Below, one piece after another: positions 6,585 through 15,537 of a stretch of DNA of 35,846 nucleotides (its first letter is position 1; every line of letters starts with the position of its first letter). The notes under the pieces were generated by a model. It was not told the DNA's origin, ran no database searches, and was given only the letters and a program-made list of their open reading frames with translations. The DNA comes from Acidimicrobiia bacterium (lineage in GTDB: Bacteria; Actinomycetota; Acidimicrobiia; UBA2766): positions 1 to 35,846 of the forward strand of contig JAIBAC010000013.1 of NCBI GenBank assembly GCA_019695375.1, given 5' to 3'. The translations under genes were made by a program, and so were the position numbers.

Positions 6585-8240
6585 ATGACCGCTGAGTACC
6601 GTCCGCCCGAGCTGCCGGTGCCCGAGTGGCCCGACTCGATCTCCTACGACGCCGTCATCATCGGCGCCGGTCCCAACGGCCTCATCGCGGGCGCCTACCT
6701 CGCCAAGGCGGGCATGAAGGTGTGCGTCGTCGAGCGCCGCTACGAGATCGGCGGCGGCCTCGCGACCGAGGAGATCCTCTTCCCCGGCCACTACTCCAAC
6801 CCGCACGCCATCTACCACATGATGGTCGACTACATGCCGCCGATGCGCGACCTCGGCCTCGACAAGCACGGCCTCAACTTCGTGTCGCCGAACGCGCAGA
6901 CCGCGGCTGTCTTCGACGACGGCACGTCGCTGCTGCTGTGCCGGATGATCGAGGACACCAAGGACTCGATCGCGAAGTTCTCCGAGAAGGACTCGGCCAC
7001 CTTCGGCCGCGTGATGCGCAAATGGCGCCGCCTCGTGCAGGAGCTCGTGGCGCCCGCCACCTACCTGCCGCCCGTCGCTCCTCTCGACCTGATCGAGTCG
7101 ATGGAGCGCACCGAGATCGGTCGTGAGCTGCTCGAGATCACCGAGCGCAGCCCCGTCGAGATCATCACCGAGACCTTCGAGAGCCCCAAGGTGCAGGCGC
7201 TGCTGCTGTACGCGAGCTGCATGTGGGGCCTCGACCCGACCGACACCGGCCTCGGCTTCATGGTGCCCCTGCTCGTGGACCGCACGATGAACAAGGCGCA
7301 GTGCTTCGGCGGTTCGCACCGAATGGCCGCCGCGCTCGCACGTGAGATCGTCCAGAACGGCGGGTCGGTGCTCGACACCGCCGAGGTCGTCGACATCCGC
7401 ATCGAGGGCGGCCACGTCACCGGGATCCTCATGGAGGACGGCAAGTCCATCGACGCCGGCATCGTGATGTCGAGCCTCGACCCCCAGACGACGTTCCTGA
7501 AGCTCGTCGGCGAGGAGCACCTCGACACCGCCCTCTCGCAGTCGGTCAAGGGCTGGGAGTGGGAGAAGTGGAGCTTCTGCACCACCCACGCCGTCCTCGA
7601 CGGCCGCCCCGAGTACGACACCGACGACCCGTGGGTGAACGAGGCGTTCATGACCGTGGTCGGCCTCTCGACCCCCGAAGACCTCCTCTCGTTCTGGGAC
7701 GGCGTCAAGGCCGGCCGGATCGGCGACCGCGTGATCGGCCACGCGACGTGCGAGACGATCTACGACCCGACCCTGTCTAAGGTGCCCGGCCACGAGGTCG
7801 GCTTCCTGCAGATCCACGCCCCATACGACATCGACGGAGGCTGGGACACCCGCACCGCCGACGTCCAGGAGCTCATCCTGAACCAGTGGAAGAAGGCGGC
7901 GCCCAACCTCGACTTCCTCCAGGCCCACACCGAGACACCCGTCGACATCGAGCGGCGCATCCCGAACATGAAGCGCGGCTCGATCAAGCACGGTGACTAC
8001 AACGCCCTGCAGATGGGCTCGTTCCGCCCCAACGAGGACTGCTCGTCGTCGCGGACCCCGATCGAGGGCCTCTACGTCTGCGGTGCGTCCACGTACCCGG
8101 GCGGCCTCATCATCGGCGGGCCCGGCTACATCGCCGCCAACGTCGTCGCCGAGGACGCCGGCGTCGACAAGTGGTGGAAGCTGCCCGACTACGTCGCCCG
8201 CTACCGCGACACCTACATGGACCTGATCGACATCGACTGA
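6585..8240 (+). CDS. CrtI/PYROXD2-type FAD oxidoreductase, class B (B1)
   Basis: A 551-residue flavoenzyme. A ~20-residue Pro-rich leader precedes the FAD motif GAGPNG (27-32), then [16 protein letters not shown], the class B hallmark. The C-terminus has [18 protein letters not shown] and [20 protein letters not shown], typical of the PYROXD2-like branch of the phytoene desaturase superfamily. The first 60 residues from the Rossmann strand match B2 (24962) at 48 positions by my count. The ATG is one base after the A1 stop with GGGAGG upstream, so A1 and B1 are surely co-expressed. A-B adjacency is repeated in operon B, suggesting that the two work together. Substrate unknown. Confidence 0.9.
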   Translation: MTAEYRPPELPVPEWPDSISYDAVIIGAGPNGLIAGAYLAKAGMKVCVVERRYEIGGGLATEEILFPGHYSNPHAIYHMMVDYMPPMRDLGLDKHGLNFVSPNAQTAAVFDDGTSLLLCRMIEDTKDSIAKFSEKDSATFGRVMRKWRRLVQELVAPATYLPPVAPLDLIESMERTEIGRELLEITERSPVEIITETFESPKVQALLLYASCMWGLDPTDTGLGFMVPLLVDRTMNKAQCFGGSHRMAAALAREIVQNGGSVLDTAEVVDIRIEGGHVTGILMEDGKSIDAGIVMSSLDPQTTFLKLVGEEHLDTALSQSVKGWEWEKWSFCTTHAVLDGRPEYDTDDPWVNEAFMTVVGLSTPEDLLSFWDGVKAGRIGDRVIGHATCETIYDPTLSKVPGHEVGFLQIHAPYDIDGGWDTRTADVQELILNQWKKAAPNLDFLQAHTETPVDIERRIPNMKRGSIKHGDYNALQMGSFRPNEDCSSSRTPIEGLYVCGASTYPGGLIIGGPGYIAANVVAEDAGVDKWWKLPDYVARYRDTYMDLIDID

Positions 8241-8279
8241 GCAGATGGCACGCGAATCCGGAGGGGAGAGGAAGCGACC

Positions 8280-8810
8280 ATGAAGTTGAAGTCCCGTGGA
8301 CTGGGCCGCAAGGAGCTGACCATGGACTTCCGTGAGTACACGGTGGTCCGCGACGGCGACGAGATCATGATCGTCGGCACGATCCGTGAACCCGTGCACT
8401 GGGACTTCACGATCCGCATGTGCGAGGACGACCTCGCGGGCGTCGCCAAGGTCGCGCTGATGAAGCCGACGATCGGCCTCCTGCTGCGTGCCGCGTTCAA
8501 GCGCAACAAGAGCGCGCACTGGAGCGTCGACCGCAAGACCCAGATCAGCCAGGCGAAGGAAGCGCGCAAGGAGCTGCTCGAGAAGCAGGCGGAGAAGGCC
8601 GCCAAAGAGGCCGAGGACGGCGACGCGCCGCTGTCGCGCAGCGAGGCGCGCAAGGCGCGCAAGGCCGAGCGCAAGGCGGAGAAGGCCGCTGCGGCCGAGG
8701 CCGCCGCGCAGGAGAGCGAGGCGGAAGCTGCGGCAGCCGAGGCGAGTGCGGCGGAGGTGGCCGAGGAGGTCGAGGTCGAGGCCGAGGCCGACCTCGAGAC
8801 GACGGCCTGA
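8280..8810 (+). CDS. Unknown small protein with charged Ala/Lys/Glu-rich tail
   Basis: A 176-residue protein that I do not recognise. Residues ~15-80 look like a compact domain (REYTVVRDGDEIMIVGTIRE and HWDFTIRMCEDDLAGVAKVA). From about residue 85 onwards it is a low-complexity helix rich in Lys, Arg, Glu and Ala that turns strongly acidic at the end, probably an extended coiled coil or disordered tail. Starts at 8280 (GAGAGG upstream) and 8322 (AGGAG with six-base spacing, giving MDFREY) are both plausible. It sits inside operon A between B1 and C1 and has no counterpart in operon B. Position and composition suggest a scaffold or accessory subunit; this is inference. Confidence 0.75.
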   Translation: MKLKSRGLGRKELTMDFREYTVVRDGDEIMIVGTIREPVHWDFTIRMCEDDLAGVAKVALMKPTIGLLLRAAFKRNKSAHWSVDRKTQISQAKEARKELLEKQAEKAAKEAEDGDAPLSRSEARKARKAERKAEKAAAAEAAAQESEAEAAAAEASAAEVAEEVEVEAEADLETTA

Positions 8811-8845
8811 GCAGGTACGCGCGGGAGATCGCAGGGGGAACAGAC

Positions 8846-10324
8846 GTGACCGATTCCTACGACGTGATCGTGATCGGGGCGGGCTATGGCGGCGCGACGA
8901 CCGCGGCGCTGTGCGCCAAGGCCGGCATGAAGGTGCTCCTGCTCGACAAGAACAACCAGGCCGGCGGCAAGGCCCAGACCATCCACCGCCGCGGCTACGC
9001 GTACGAGATGTGGCCGGTCCTGAGCCTGCCTGCGTCTGAGTCGCGCTTCCACGACCTCGTCGCCGAGTTGGGCATCGAGGACGAGGCCGGCCTCATCGTG
9101 CCCGAGGGCGACAAGGCGATCGAGCTCAAGTACCTGCGCTCCGACGGCGAGTGGCGCAGCTACGTCGGGCCGTCGAAGCAGGCCGAGGACCCCCTCGCGC
9201 TCGACCGCCTCGAGGAGACCTTCGGTGTCGGCCCCGAGGACGTCGAGAAGATGCTCGCGATGATGGGCCAGATCTTCACGCTCGGCGAGGACGACCTCGA
9301 CGCCCTCGACGAGACCGGGATGCTGCCGTGGATGCGCAGCTTCGGTGTCGCCGAGCCCGTGATCGCGTACATGTCGGCGATGCTGAACCTGATCTTCGTC
9401 GCGCCAGTGGACCTGATCCCGGCGTCGGAGGCGGTGCGCACCATGCGCCAGCTCTTCCTCGGCGGCGGCGGGCGCTACCACAAGGGCGGCTACGGCCGTG
9501 TCGCCGAGCTCGCCGCCGCGTACGTGGAGGAGCACGGCGGCACGTTCCTGACGGGCACCCGCGTCGACAAGATCATCGTCGACGACGGCCGTGCCGTCGG
9601 CGTCTCGACCGACGCCGGCGAGTTCCGCGCCCCGATCGTCGTGTCCAATGCGGGCATCCAGCCGACGGTGCTCAAGCTCGTCGACGACGAGTCGGTGCCC
9701 GAGGACTACCTGAAGTGGGTCGAGACGCTCGAGCCCGGCCTCGGGCTGGCCGGCGTGCGCTACTTCCTCGACGAGCCCGTGCTCGACACCGGCATGATCG
9801 TGGCGTTCAGCGACGAGAGCTGGTGGGACACCGAACGCTACGAGGCCGTCCAGGACGGCGACTGGCCCGACGTCCCGCTCGTGTTCGCGGCCGTCGTCAC
9901 CGAGTACGACCCCGAGCTCGCCCCCGACGGCCACCAGATCATCCTCGTCGGCCTCCTCGGATCACCCGACCCCAAGGCCGACCTCAACCGCGAGGTGATC
10001 GAGCGCGGCGAGGCAGCGATCGCGCAGATGTGGCCTGAGATCGGCGACCACGTCATCCGCCGCGAGCCCTACACCGCCGCCGCCGTGTCGAACATGACCC
10101 GCGACGCGGTCGTCGCGGGACAGGGCGGCGAGTGCATCGGCCTGTCCCAGATCATCGGCCAGTGCGGCCAGTCGAAGCCGTCGGCGCGCACCCCGATCCC
10201 GGGCCTGTACCTCGTCGGCACCGACGCCGGCGGCTACGGCTGCGGCACGCACCAGGCGGTCGACTCGGGCTTCAACGTGGCAGCGATGGTCATCGAGGAG
10301 TGGAAGGCGGCGGTCACCGTCTGA
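8846..10324 (+). CDS. CrtI-type FAD oxidoreductase, class C (C1)
   Basis: A 492-residue member of the phytoene desaturase superfamily. GAGYGG at residues 11-16 binds FAD, followed by LLDKNNQAGGKAQT, the class C GGKA hallmark shared with C2 (28388). Mid-protein GGGGRYHKGGYGRVAELAAAY and VSNAGIQPTVLKLVDDE are also shared with C2, and the C-terminal FAD segment reads GLYLVGTDAGGYGCGTHQAVDSG. The start is the GTG at 8846 with AGGGGGAA upstream; the open frame continues farther upstream but overlaps the preceding gene. It is shorter than classes A, B and D and nearer to canonical CrtI length. The substrate is unknown, and neither a carotenoid synthase nor a cyclase is nearby. Confidence 0.9.
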   Translation: MTDSYDVIVIGAGYGGATTAALCAKAGMKVLLLDKNNQAGGKAQTIHRRGYAYEMWPVLSLPASESRFHDLVAELGIEDEAGLIVPEGDKAIELKYLRSDGEWRSYVGPSKQAEDPLALDRLEETFGVGPEDVEKMLAMMGQIFTLGEDDLDALDETGMLPWMRSFGVAEPVIAYMSAMLNLIFVAPVDLIPASEAVRTMRQLFLGGGGRYHKGGYGRVAELAAAYVEEHGGTFLTGTRVDKIIVDDGRAVGVSTDAGEFRAPIVVSNAGIQPTVLKLVDDESVPEDYLKWVETLEPGLGLAGVRYFLDEPVLDTGMIVAFSDESWWDTERYEAVQDGDWPDVPLVFAAVVTEYDPELAPDGHQIILVGLLGSPDPKADLNREVIERGEAAIAQMWPEIGDHVIRREPYTAAAVSNMTRDAVVAGQGGECIGLSQIIGQCGQSKPSARTPIPGLYLVGTDAGGYGCGTHQAVDSGFNVAAMVIEEWKAAVTV

Positions 10325-10372
10325 CGGCGGCCCGCCGGGAGCACCTGTCAGCACCAGCGAGCGGAGTTCGGG

Positions 10373-12127
10373 ATGAAGGACTACGACGTCGTAATCATCG
10401 GTGGCGGGATCAACGGGCTCACGGCCGCGGCGTACCTCGCCAAGTCGGGCCTGTCGGTCGCGGTGTTCGAGGCACGTGGTCAGTGCGGCACCCACTGCGA
10501 GACGATCGAGCTCGGCACGCCCGGGTTCCTGCAGAACATCCACGCCACCTGGCTCGCGACCGCGTACGCGCCTGCCATGTACGACCTCGACCTGCCCGGA
10601 CTCGGCTTCGAGATGCGCGGCACCGACATCACCTACGCCAAGACGTTCCTCAACGGGCGCAACCTGTTGCACGCGATGGACATCACCCAGACCCAGGCGA
10701 ACTGGAACAAGGTGTCCGAGCACGACGCGGCCGTCGCGATGAAGGCGCTCGAGTACAACGCGCTCAACCTCGAGGAGGCGCTCGAGGTGAACCGCCGCTT
10801 CTGGTACGGGGCGCCGTCGGAGGACACGCTCGGGCGCATGTACCGCTTCCTCGACGGGTTCCTCCAGCACCAGGGCCACGGCGGCACGACCGGCGACGAC
10901 CTCCTGAACATGACCGGCTTCGAGGTCCTCGACCTCCTCTTCGAGTCCGACGAGGTCAAGACGACGACGGCGACGTGCGGGTGGATCTCGGGCCTGCCGC
11001 CCATCCACCGCAAGATCGGCGCCCTCGCCGCGATCTTCCTCGCCGGCATCGGCGGGCCGATGGGCGTGCACACCGCACGCGGCGGCTCCCACGCCCTCAC
11101 CCACGCGCTCGTGAAGGCGACCGCGCAGGCCGGCGGCGAGATCTGGACCACGTGCCCGGTGGAGCGCATCGTCGTCGAGGACGGCAGGGCCGTCGGCATC
11201 CAGCTCAGTGGCGACGCCATGCTCCCCGGCGAGACGATCCGCGCGAAGACCGTCATCTCGAACGTGACGGCGGTGCCGACGTTCATCGGCCTCCTCGGCG
11301 AGGAGGTCATCGGCCCCGACATCGCGAGCCGCGTGAAGCAGTTCCACTACGAGGAGAACGTCCTCTTCGGCGCGTATTACAACCTCTCCGACGACGTCGA
11401 GTTCGCGACCGCCGAGTACGACCCCGGCGTGCAGCGCGCCATGATGGGCTACCTCGGCGGTGAGACCAACGACGACCTGCGCCGCCACAACATGAACCTC
11501 GTGTCGGGCGTCATCGACGACGACATCATGGGCAACTGGTTCGTGCCCACACGCGCCGACCCGTCACAGGCCCCCGAGGGCTGCCACACGGCGTTCATCT
11601 GGGTCGACGTGCCGCCGGTACCGCGGCGCTGGCAGGGCCGGCTCATCGAGGGCGGCATGGACGCGTGGCCCGAGCTCGCCGAGCCGCTCGCCGACGCCGC
11701 CACCGACCGCATCGAGCAGTACGCGCCCGGCTTCAAGGACAAGATCATCGAGCGGTTCACGATGACGCCGCTCGACCAGGTGCGCAACAACGCGTCGGCG
11801 ATCCGGGCGAACATCTTCGGCGGCGCCGTCACCCCCGACCAGTGGTACCTGAACCGGCCGGTGCCCGGTGTCATCACCAAGGGCGCGTCGCGCACGTTCA
11901 TCCCCGGCCTCTACCTGTCGAACTCGATCCACCCGATCAGCGCCACGTGGCTCGCGACCGGATACCTCGCTGCGAGCGAGGTGGCCGAGGACATGGGCTG
12001 CCGTGACCAGTCGTGGTGGACCGGGCGGCCATGGGACTGGTTCATGGAGAACATGTTGAACGTTCCGTTCAACCTCGGAGTCGGGGCCAAATGGCTCGCG
12101 GACGAGTCGAGTGCGGGGGAGATGTGA
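10373..12127 (+). CDS. CrtI-type FAD oxidoreductase, class D (D1), atypical FAD loop
   Basis: A 584-residue flavoprotein with GGGING at residues 10-15 and FEARGQ at 32-37. The usual E-x(5,6)-GG motif is missing: the loop reads QCGTHC (37-42), with Cys38, His41 and Cys42 also conserved in D2. Other class D blocks are RGTDITYAK, FEVLDLLFESDEVKTTTA, RGGSHALTHALVKAT and the C-terminal GLYLSNSIHPISATWLATGY. By my count 49 of the first 60 residues equal D2 (26640), so D1/D2 is about as well conserved as B1/B2 and much better than C1/C2. The stop overlaps the next start by one base (TGATG), giving translational coupling. The reaction is unknown; a Cys/His loop near the flavin could permit covalent flavin attachment or a redox role, which is speculation. 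Confidence 0.88.
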   Translation: MKDYDVVIIGGGINGLTAAAYLAKSGLSVAVFEARGQCGTHCETIELGTPGFLQNIHATWLATAYAPAMYDLDLPGLGFEMRGTDITYAKTFLNGRNLLHAMDITQTQANWNKVSEHDAAVAMKALEYNALNLEEALEVNRRFWYGAPSEDTLGRMYRFLDGFLQHQGHGGTTGDDLLNMTGFEVLDLLFESDEVKTTTATCGWISGLPPIHRKIGALAAIFLAGIGGPMGVHTARGGSHALTHALVKATAQAGGEIWTTCPVERIVVEDGRAVGIQLSGDAMLPGETIRAKTVISNVTAVPTFIGLLGEEVIGPDIASRVKQFHYEENVLFGAYYNLSDDVEFATAEYDPGVQRAMMGYLGGETNDDLRRHNMNLVSGVIDDDIMGNWFVPTRADPSQAPEGCHTAFIWVDVPPVPRRWQGRLIEGGMDAWPELAEPLADAATDRIEQYAPGFKDKIIERFTMTPLDQVRNNASAIRANIFGGAVTPDQWYLNRPVPGVITKGASRTFIPGLYLSNSIHPISATWLATGYLAASEVAEDMGCRDQSWWTGRPWDWFMENMLNVPFNLGVGAKWLADESSAGEM

Positions 12128-13692
12128 TGACATCGACGGTGACCAAGACCGACAAGTACGACGCCATCGTGCTCGGCGGTGGGCCCAACGGGCTCATCTG
12201 CGGGGCGTACCTCGCCAAGGCGGGTGCGAAGGTCCTGCTGATCGAGCGGCGCCACGAGACCGGCGGCGGGCTCAACACCGACGAGTACTACGGCTTCCGC
12301 CTCAACCTGCACGCCATCTACCACATGATGAGCGACAGGATGCCGGCGTTCCGCGACCTCGCGCTGCCCGACTTCGGGCTCCGCTACGTGTACCCCCACG
12401 TCTCGGTCGCGTTCCCGTTCTCCGACGGCAAGGCGCTCTGCTTCACGCGCGACGTCGACGAGACGGTCGCGTCGATCGGCACGGTGAGCGAGCACGACGC
12501 CGACTGCTTCCGCAAGATGTGGACCGAGTTCCAGCCGATGCTCGACGACTACATCATCCCGCTCACCTACAAGCTCCCGCTGCCGGTCGTCGACCAGATC
12601 GTCGCGATCGGCCAGACGCCCGTCGGTGAGGCGCTCAACGACATCTCCGAGCTGAGCCCGATCGAGATGCTCGACCACTACGGCTTCAGCGACCCGCGAG
12701 TGCGCATGGCGCTGCTGTCGTTCCCGGGCATGTGGGGCTTCCACCTCGAGGACCCCCTCGGCTACCTGTACCCCATCTACCTGTGCCGGCTGATCAACGC
12801 CGGCCTCGTCAAGGGCGGCTCGCACCGCCTCTCCTCGGCGCTGTACCGCGTGTTCGTCAGCAACGGCGGCGAGATCCTCGACGACTCCGAGGTGACCAGG
12901 ATCCACTTCGAGGGCGACCGGGCCGTCGCGGTCGAGGTCGCCGACGGGCACCGCTTCGAGGCGAAGGCCATCGCATCGACGCTCAACCCCGAGCAGACGT
13001 TCATGAACCTTGTCGGCACCGAGCACCTCCCCGACGACCTGCGTTACGCGGTCGAGGGATGGGAGTGGGAGGAGCGCACGCTCTTCGGCCTCCACCTCGG
13101 CATCGCGGGCGAGGCGACGTACCGCCACCCCGAGCCGCGGGTCAACGACGCCATGATCGCGTTCTTGGGCATCGAGACCGAGGACGAGCTGCACGAGCAC
13201 TTCGAGCGAGTCGACGCCGGCACCGCGACCGGTGACGAGTGGGTGCACGTCACGATCCCGAGCCGCCACGACGCCACCATGGCGCCCAAGGGCCACGAGA
13301 TCGTGCGGGCCGAGCAGGTGGTCCTCTTCGACGAGGACTGGGACACCAACGCCAAGAAGTTCGGCGACGACTGCCTCGCCCTGCTGGAGCAGCACATCGA
13401 CCTCGGCAAGGTCGTGCTGCGCCGCGAGTACCCGCCGACGCACATCGAGAAGAAGCTGCACACGATGAAGCGCGGCTCGATCAAGCACGGCTCGTACACG
13501 AACCTGCAGATGGGCTTCAACCGGCCCAACGACCAGTGCTCACAGGTGGAGACCCCGGTCGCGGGCCTCTACACGTGCGGGGCGTCCAACTACGCGGGCG
13601 GCATGATCATCGGTGGGCCCGGCTACCTCGGCGCCCACGTCGTCGGCAAGGCCCTCGGTCTCGACATGCCCGGCGACATCGAGCAGGCGTGA
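12127..13692 (+). CDS. CrtI/PYROXD2-type FAD oxidoreductase, class E (B-like)
   Basis: A 521-residue flavoenzyme with GGGPNG at 17-22 and IERRHETGGGLNTDEYYG. It is closest in style to class B: LHAIYHMM, the MKRGSIKHGSYTNLQMG block and GLYTCGASNYAGGMIIGGPG all have class B equivalents. It is shorter and clearly diverged, and operon B has no second B-like gene. I take it as an old duplicate of B specialised for another step. The ATG at 12127 overlaps the D1 stop; a longer in-frame reading lies inside D1 and is rejected. There are 16 bases to the next gene. No membrane segment or signal peptide is visible. Confidence 0.9.
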   Translation: MTSTVTKTDKYDAIVLGGGPNGLICGAYLAKAGAKVLLIERRHETGGGLNTDEYYGFRLNLHAIYHMMSDRMPAFRDLALPDFGLRYVYPHVSVAFPFSDGKALCFTRDVDETVASIGTVSEHDADCFRKMWTEFQPMLDDYIIPLTYKLPLPVVDQIVAIGQTPVGEALNDISELSPIEMLDHYGFSDPRVRMALLSFPGMWGFHLEDPLGYLYPIYLCRLINAGLVKGGSHRLSSALYRVFVSNGGEILDDSEVTRIHFEGDRAVAVEVADGHRFEAKAIASTLNPEQTFMNLVGTEHLPDDLRYAVEGWEWEERTLFGLHLGIAGEATYRHPEPRVNDAMIAFLGIETEDELHEHFERVDAGTATGDEWVHVTIPSRHDATMAPKGHEIVRAEQVVLFDEDWDTNAKKFGDDCLALLEQHIDLGKVVLRREYPPTHIEKKLHTMKRGSIKHGSYTNLQMGFNRPNDQCSQVETPVAGLYTCGASNYAGGMIIGGPGYLGAHVVGKALGLDMPGDIEQA

Positions 13693-13708
13693 CGGCGGAG
13701 GTGCTGAG

Positions 13709-14629
13709 ATGACGGAGCGGATCTGGCTGGCAACCGACGACGGAGTGGTCGTGGTCGATCCCTCCGGCGAAGTCCTCGAGACGGCGTTCGACGGCTCCAA
13801 GGCGACCGCCGTCGACGCGGCCGGTGGCGCCGTGGCCGTCAGGGCCGAGGGCCTCGGTGTTCACCGTCGACGTGGCGCCGGCGCCGAGTGGGAGGCCCTC
13901 GGGTTCGTGGACGACAACGTCTGGAGCCTGAGGGTCGCCGGCGACGGCGCCGTCTACGCGGGCCTCGAACCGGCGACGCTGTGGCGTCTCGGCGACGGCG
14001 CCGGCACCGAGTACGACCTCAGCGGCGTCGAGGGCCACTCGTTCTGGCACTCGCCGTGGGGTCCGGCGAACCTGAACTCGATCGTGCTCGACGGTGACAG
14101 GATCGTCGTCGGTGTCGAGGTCGGCGGTGTCGCGGTGTCCAGTGACGGCGGCCGGTCGTGGGAGGCGCGCAACGAGGGCCTCTACGAGGACGTGCACCAC
14201 CTCGTCTCCGACGGTGACCGCCTGTACGCCACGACCGGCATGGGTTTCCACCGCAGCGCCGACGAGGGCCGCACGTGGTCGTGGGAGAACGACGGCGTCG
14301 ACCGCGGCTACACCCAGGGCCTCGCCCGCTGCGGCTCGCGTCTCGTGATGGCGGCGTCGTCGGGACCGCCGCCGATGTGGGAGGCCGGCGGCCCCGAGGC
14401 CGCGATCTTCGTCGCCGACACCGCAGCGTCCACGTTGTCGTGGCAGATCGCGAACGAGGGCTTCGCCGGCAACGTCGAGCGCGGCGGTCTGCAGGCCAGC
14501 GGCGACCTCGTCGTGGCGGCGACGACCGCCGGCGAGCTCCTCGTCAGCACCGACGCCGGCGACACGTTCAAGCTCGTGCGCGACGGCTTCGCGCCGGTGA
14601 CGTCCGCCGCGATCGAGACTGCCGGCTGA
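13709..14629 (+). CDS. Asp-box (BNR/sortilin-like) beta-propeller protein
   Basis: A 306-residue all-beta repeat protein. At least three Asp-box motifs of the S-x-D-x-G-x-x-W type are visible: VSSDGGRSWEARNEGL, RSADEGRTWSWENDGV and STDAGDTFKLVRDGF, spaced as propeller blades. The N-terminus (MTERIWLATDDGVVVVD) begins directly with a beta strand and has no signal peptide, so the protein is probably cytoplasmic, unlike secreted sialidases and sortilins. The ATG at 13709 follows GGAGGTGCTGAG. It is the only non-enzyme-like fold in operon A apart from the small unknown protein, and operon B lacks it. It may be a scaffold, sensor or cryptic hydrolase; the sequence does not decide. Confidence 0.82.
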   Translation: MTERIWLATDDGVVVVDPSGEVLETAFDGSKATAVDAAGGAVAVRAEGLGVHRRRGAGAEWEALGFVDDNVWSLRVAGDGAVYAGLEPATLWRLGDGAGTEYDLSGVEGHSFWHSPWGPANLNSIVLDGDRIVVGVEVGGVAVSSDGGRSWEARNEGLYEDVHHLVSDGDRLYATTGMGFHRSADEGRTWSWENDGVDRGYTQGLARCGSRLVMAASSGPPPMWEAGGPEAAIFVADTAASTLSWQIANEGFAGNVERGGLQASGDLVVAATTAGELLVSTDAGDTFKLVRDGFAPVTSAAIETAG

Positions 14630-14636
14630 GGCCGCG

Positions 14637-15524
14637 ATGAGCTGGGGCAGCTGGGCCGAGGTCACCGGCGACGGCTTCGACTTCGACGAGATCCGCTACG
14701 AGAAGAAGTACCACGAGGGCCTCGGCGGCGGGATCGCCCGCGTCACCGTCGACAAGGCCGACAAGTACAACTCGATGACGCTCGCGACCGTCGACGAGAT
14801 GTTCCGCGCGTTCTACGACGCCAACCACGACACGTCGGTGGGGGTCATCGTCGTCGCAGGCAGCGGCCGCAACTTCGGCACCGGCGGCGACGTCGAGTGG
14901 GAGAAGTGGGGCCTGCGCGAGGCGTTCTACAACCGCTACCCCCACAACCGCCTCATCCGCCTGTCGCGCAAGCCGGTCGTCGCGATGGTGCAGGGCTACT
15001 GCCTCGGCGGGCACAACCACATGGCCTACATCTGCGACTTCACGATCGCAGCCGACGACGCCAAGTTCGGCCAGGCGGGCCCCAAGGTGTCGAGCCCCGC
15101 CGACGGGTTCTTCGTGCCGTACCTGACCAAGGTCGTCGGCGCGAAGAAGGCGCGCGAGATGTGGATGATGTGCCGCCGCTACACGGCCGAGCAGGCGCTC
15201 GAAATGGGTCTCGTGAACAAGGTCGTGCCCCGCGACGAGCTCGAGACCGCCGTCGACGAGTGGTGCGAGGAGCTGCTCGCCGTGAGCCCGGGGTGCCTCG
15301 AGATCCTCAAGGCCGCCTTCGACCAGGAGATGGACGGCTACGCCGAGCTCGGCGTGATCTCGAGCCAGTTCTACCCCGACTGGTTCGACATGCCCGAGGG
15401 CAAGGAGGGCGGCACCGCGTTCGTGGAGAAGCGCCCGCCTCGCTTCTGGGACATCCGCCACGCCGAGGCAGAGTCGCGCCGCCGCTTCGCCGCGGACTGG
15501 GACCCGACCGAGGCAGGCGGCTGA
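14637..15524 (+). CDS. Crotonase-fold hydrolase/synthase of the MenB/BadI group
   Basis: A 295-residue crotonase-superfamily protein. The first oxyanion-hole segment is FGTGGDVEWEKWG, the second VQGYCLGGHNHMAYICD, followed by FGQAGPKVSS and the block KKAREMWMMCRRYTAEQALEMGLVN, strongly like MenB (naphthoyl-CoA synthase) and BadI (2-ketocyclohexane-carboxyl-CoA hydrolase). The catalytic loop that reads GPKVGSFD in MenB reads GPKVSSPADG here, one residue longer before the Asp. Members close or open rings through CoA-ester enolates. A ~40-residue C-terminal extension is also present. It is the last gene of operon A, seven bases after the propeller gene, and links the flavoenzymes to CoA chemistry. 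A menaquinone role is unlikely without other men genes. Confidence 0.85.
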   Translation: MSWGSWAEVTGDGFDFDEIRYEKKYHEGLGGGIARVTVDKADKYNSMTLATVDEMFRAFYDANHDTSVGVIVVAGSGRNFGTGGDVEWEKWGLREAFYNRYPHNRLIRLSRKPVVAMVQGYCLGGHNHMAYICDFTIAADDAKFGQAGPKVSSPADGFFVPYLTKVVGAKKAREMWMMCRRYTAEQALEMGLVNKVVPRDELETAVDEWCEELLAVSPGCLEILKAAFDQEMDGYAELGVISSQFYPDWFDMPEGKEGGTAFVEKRPPRFWDIRHAEAESRRRFAADWDPTEAGG

Positions 15525-15537
15525 AGGTGTCCGTGGT

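Noticed and set aside
6537-8519. A 660-residue open frame antisense to B1, and similar long antisense frames over most flavoenzyme genes
   Set aside because: They are products of high GC and codon bias opposite real genes. Their translations are Arg/Val/Asp/His-rich with no recognisable domain, and the plus-strand genes have clear motifs and ribosome sites.
4871-13692. A carotenoid biosynthesis cluster, because of five CrtI-like proteins
   Set aside because: No phytoene synthase, geranylgeranyl diphosphate synthase or cyclase is present, and class A, B and E motifs resemble PYROXD2-like proteins rather than phytoene desaturase.
14637-15524. Annotation of the crotonase as menB
   Set aside because: The catalytic loop differs, there is a C-terminal extension, and no other menaquinone gene is nearby.
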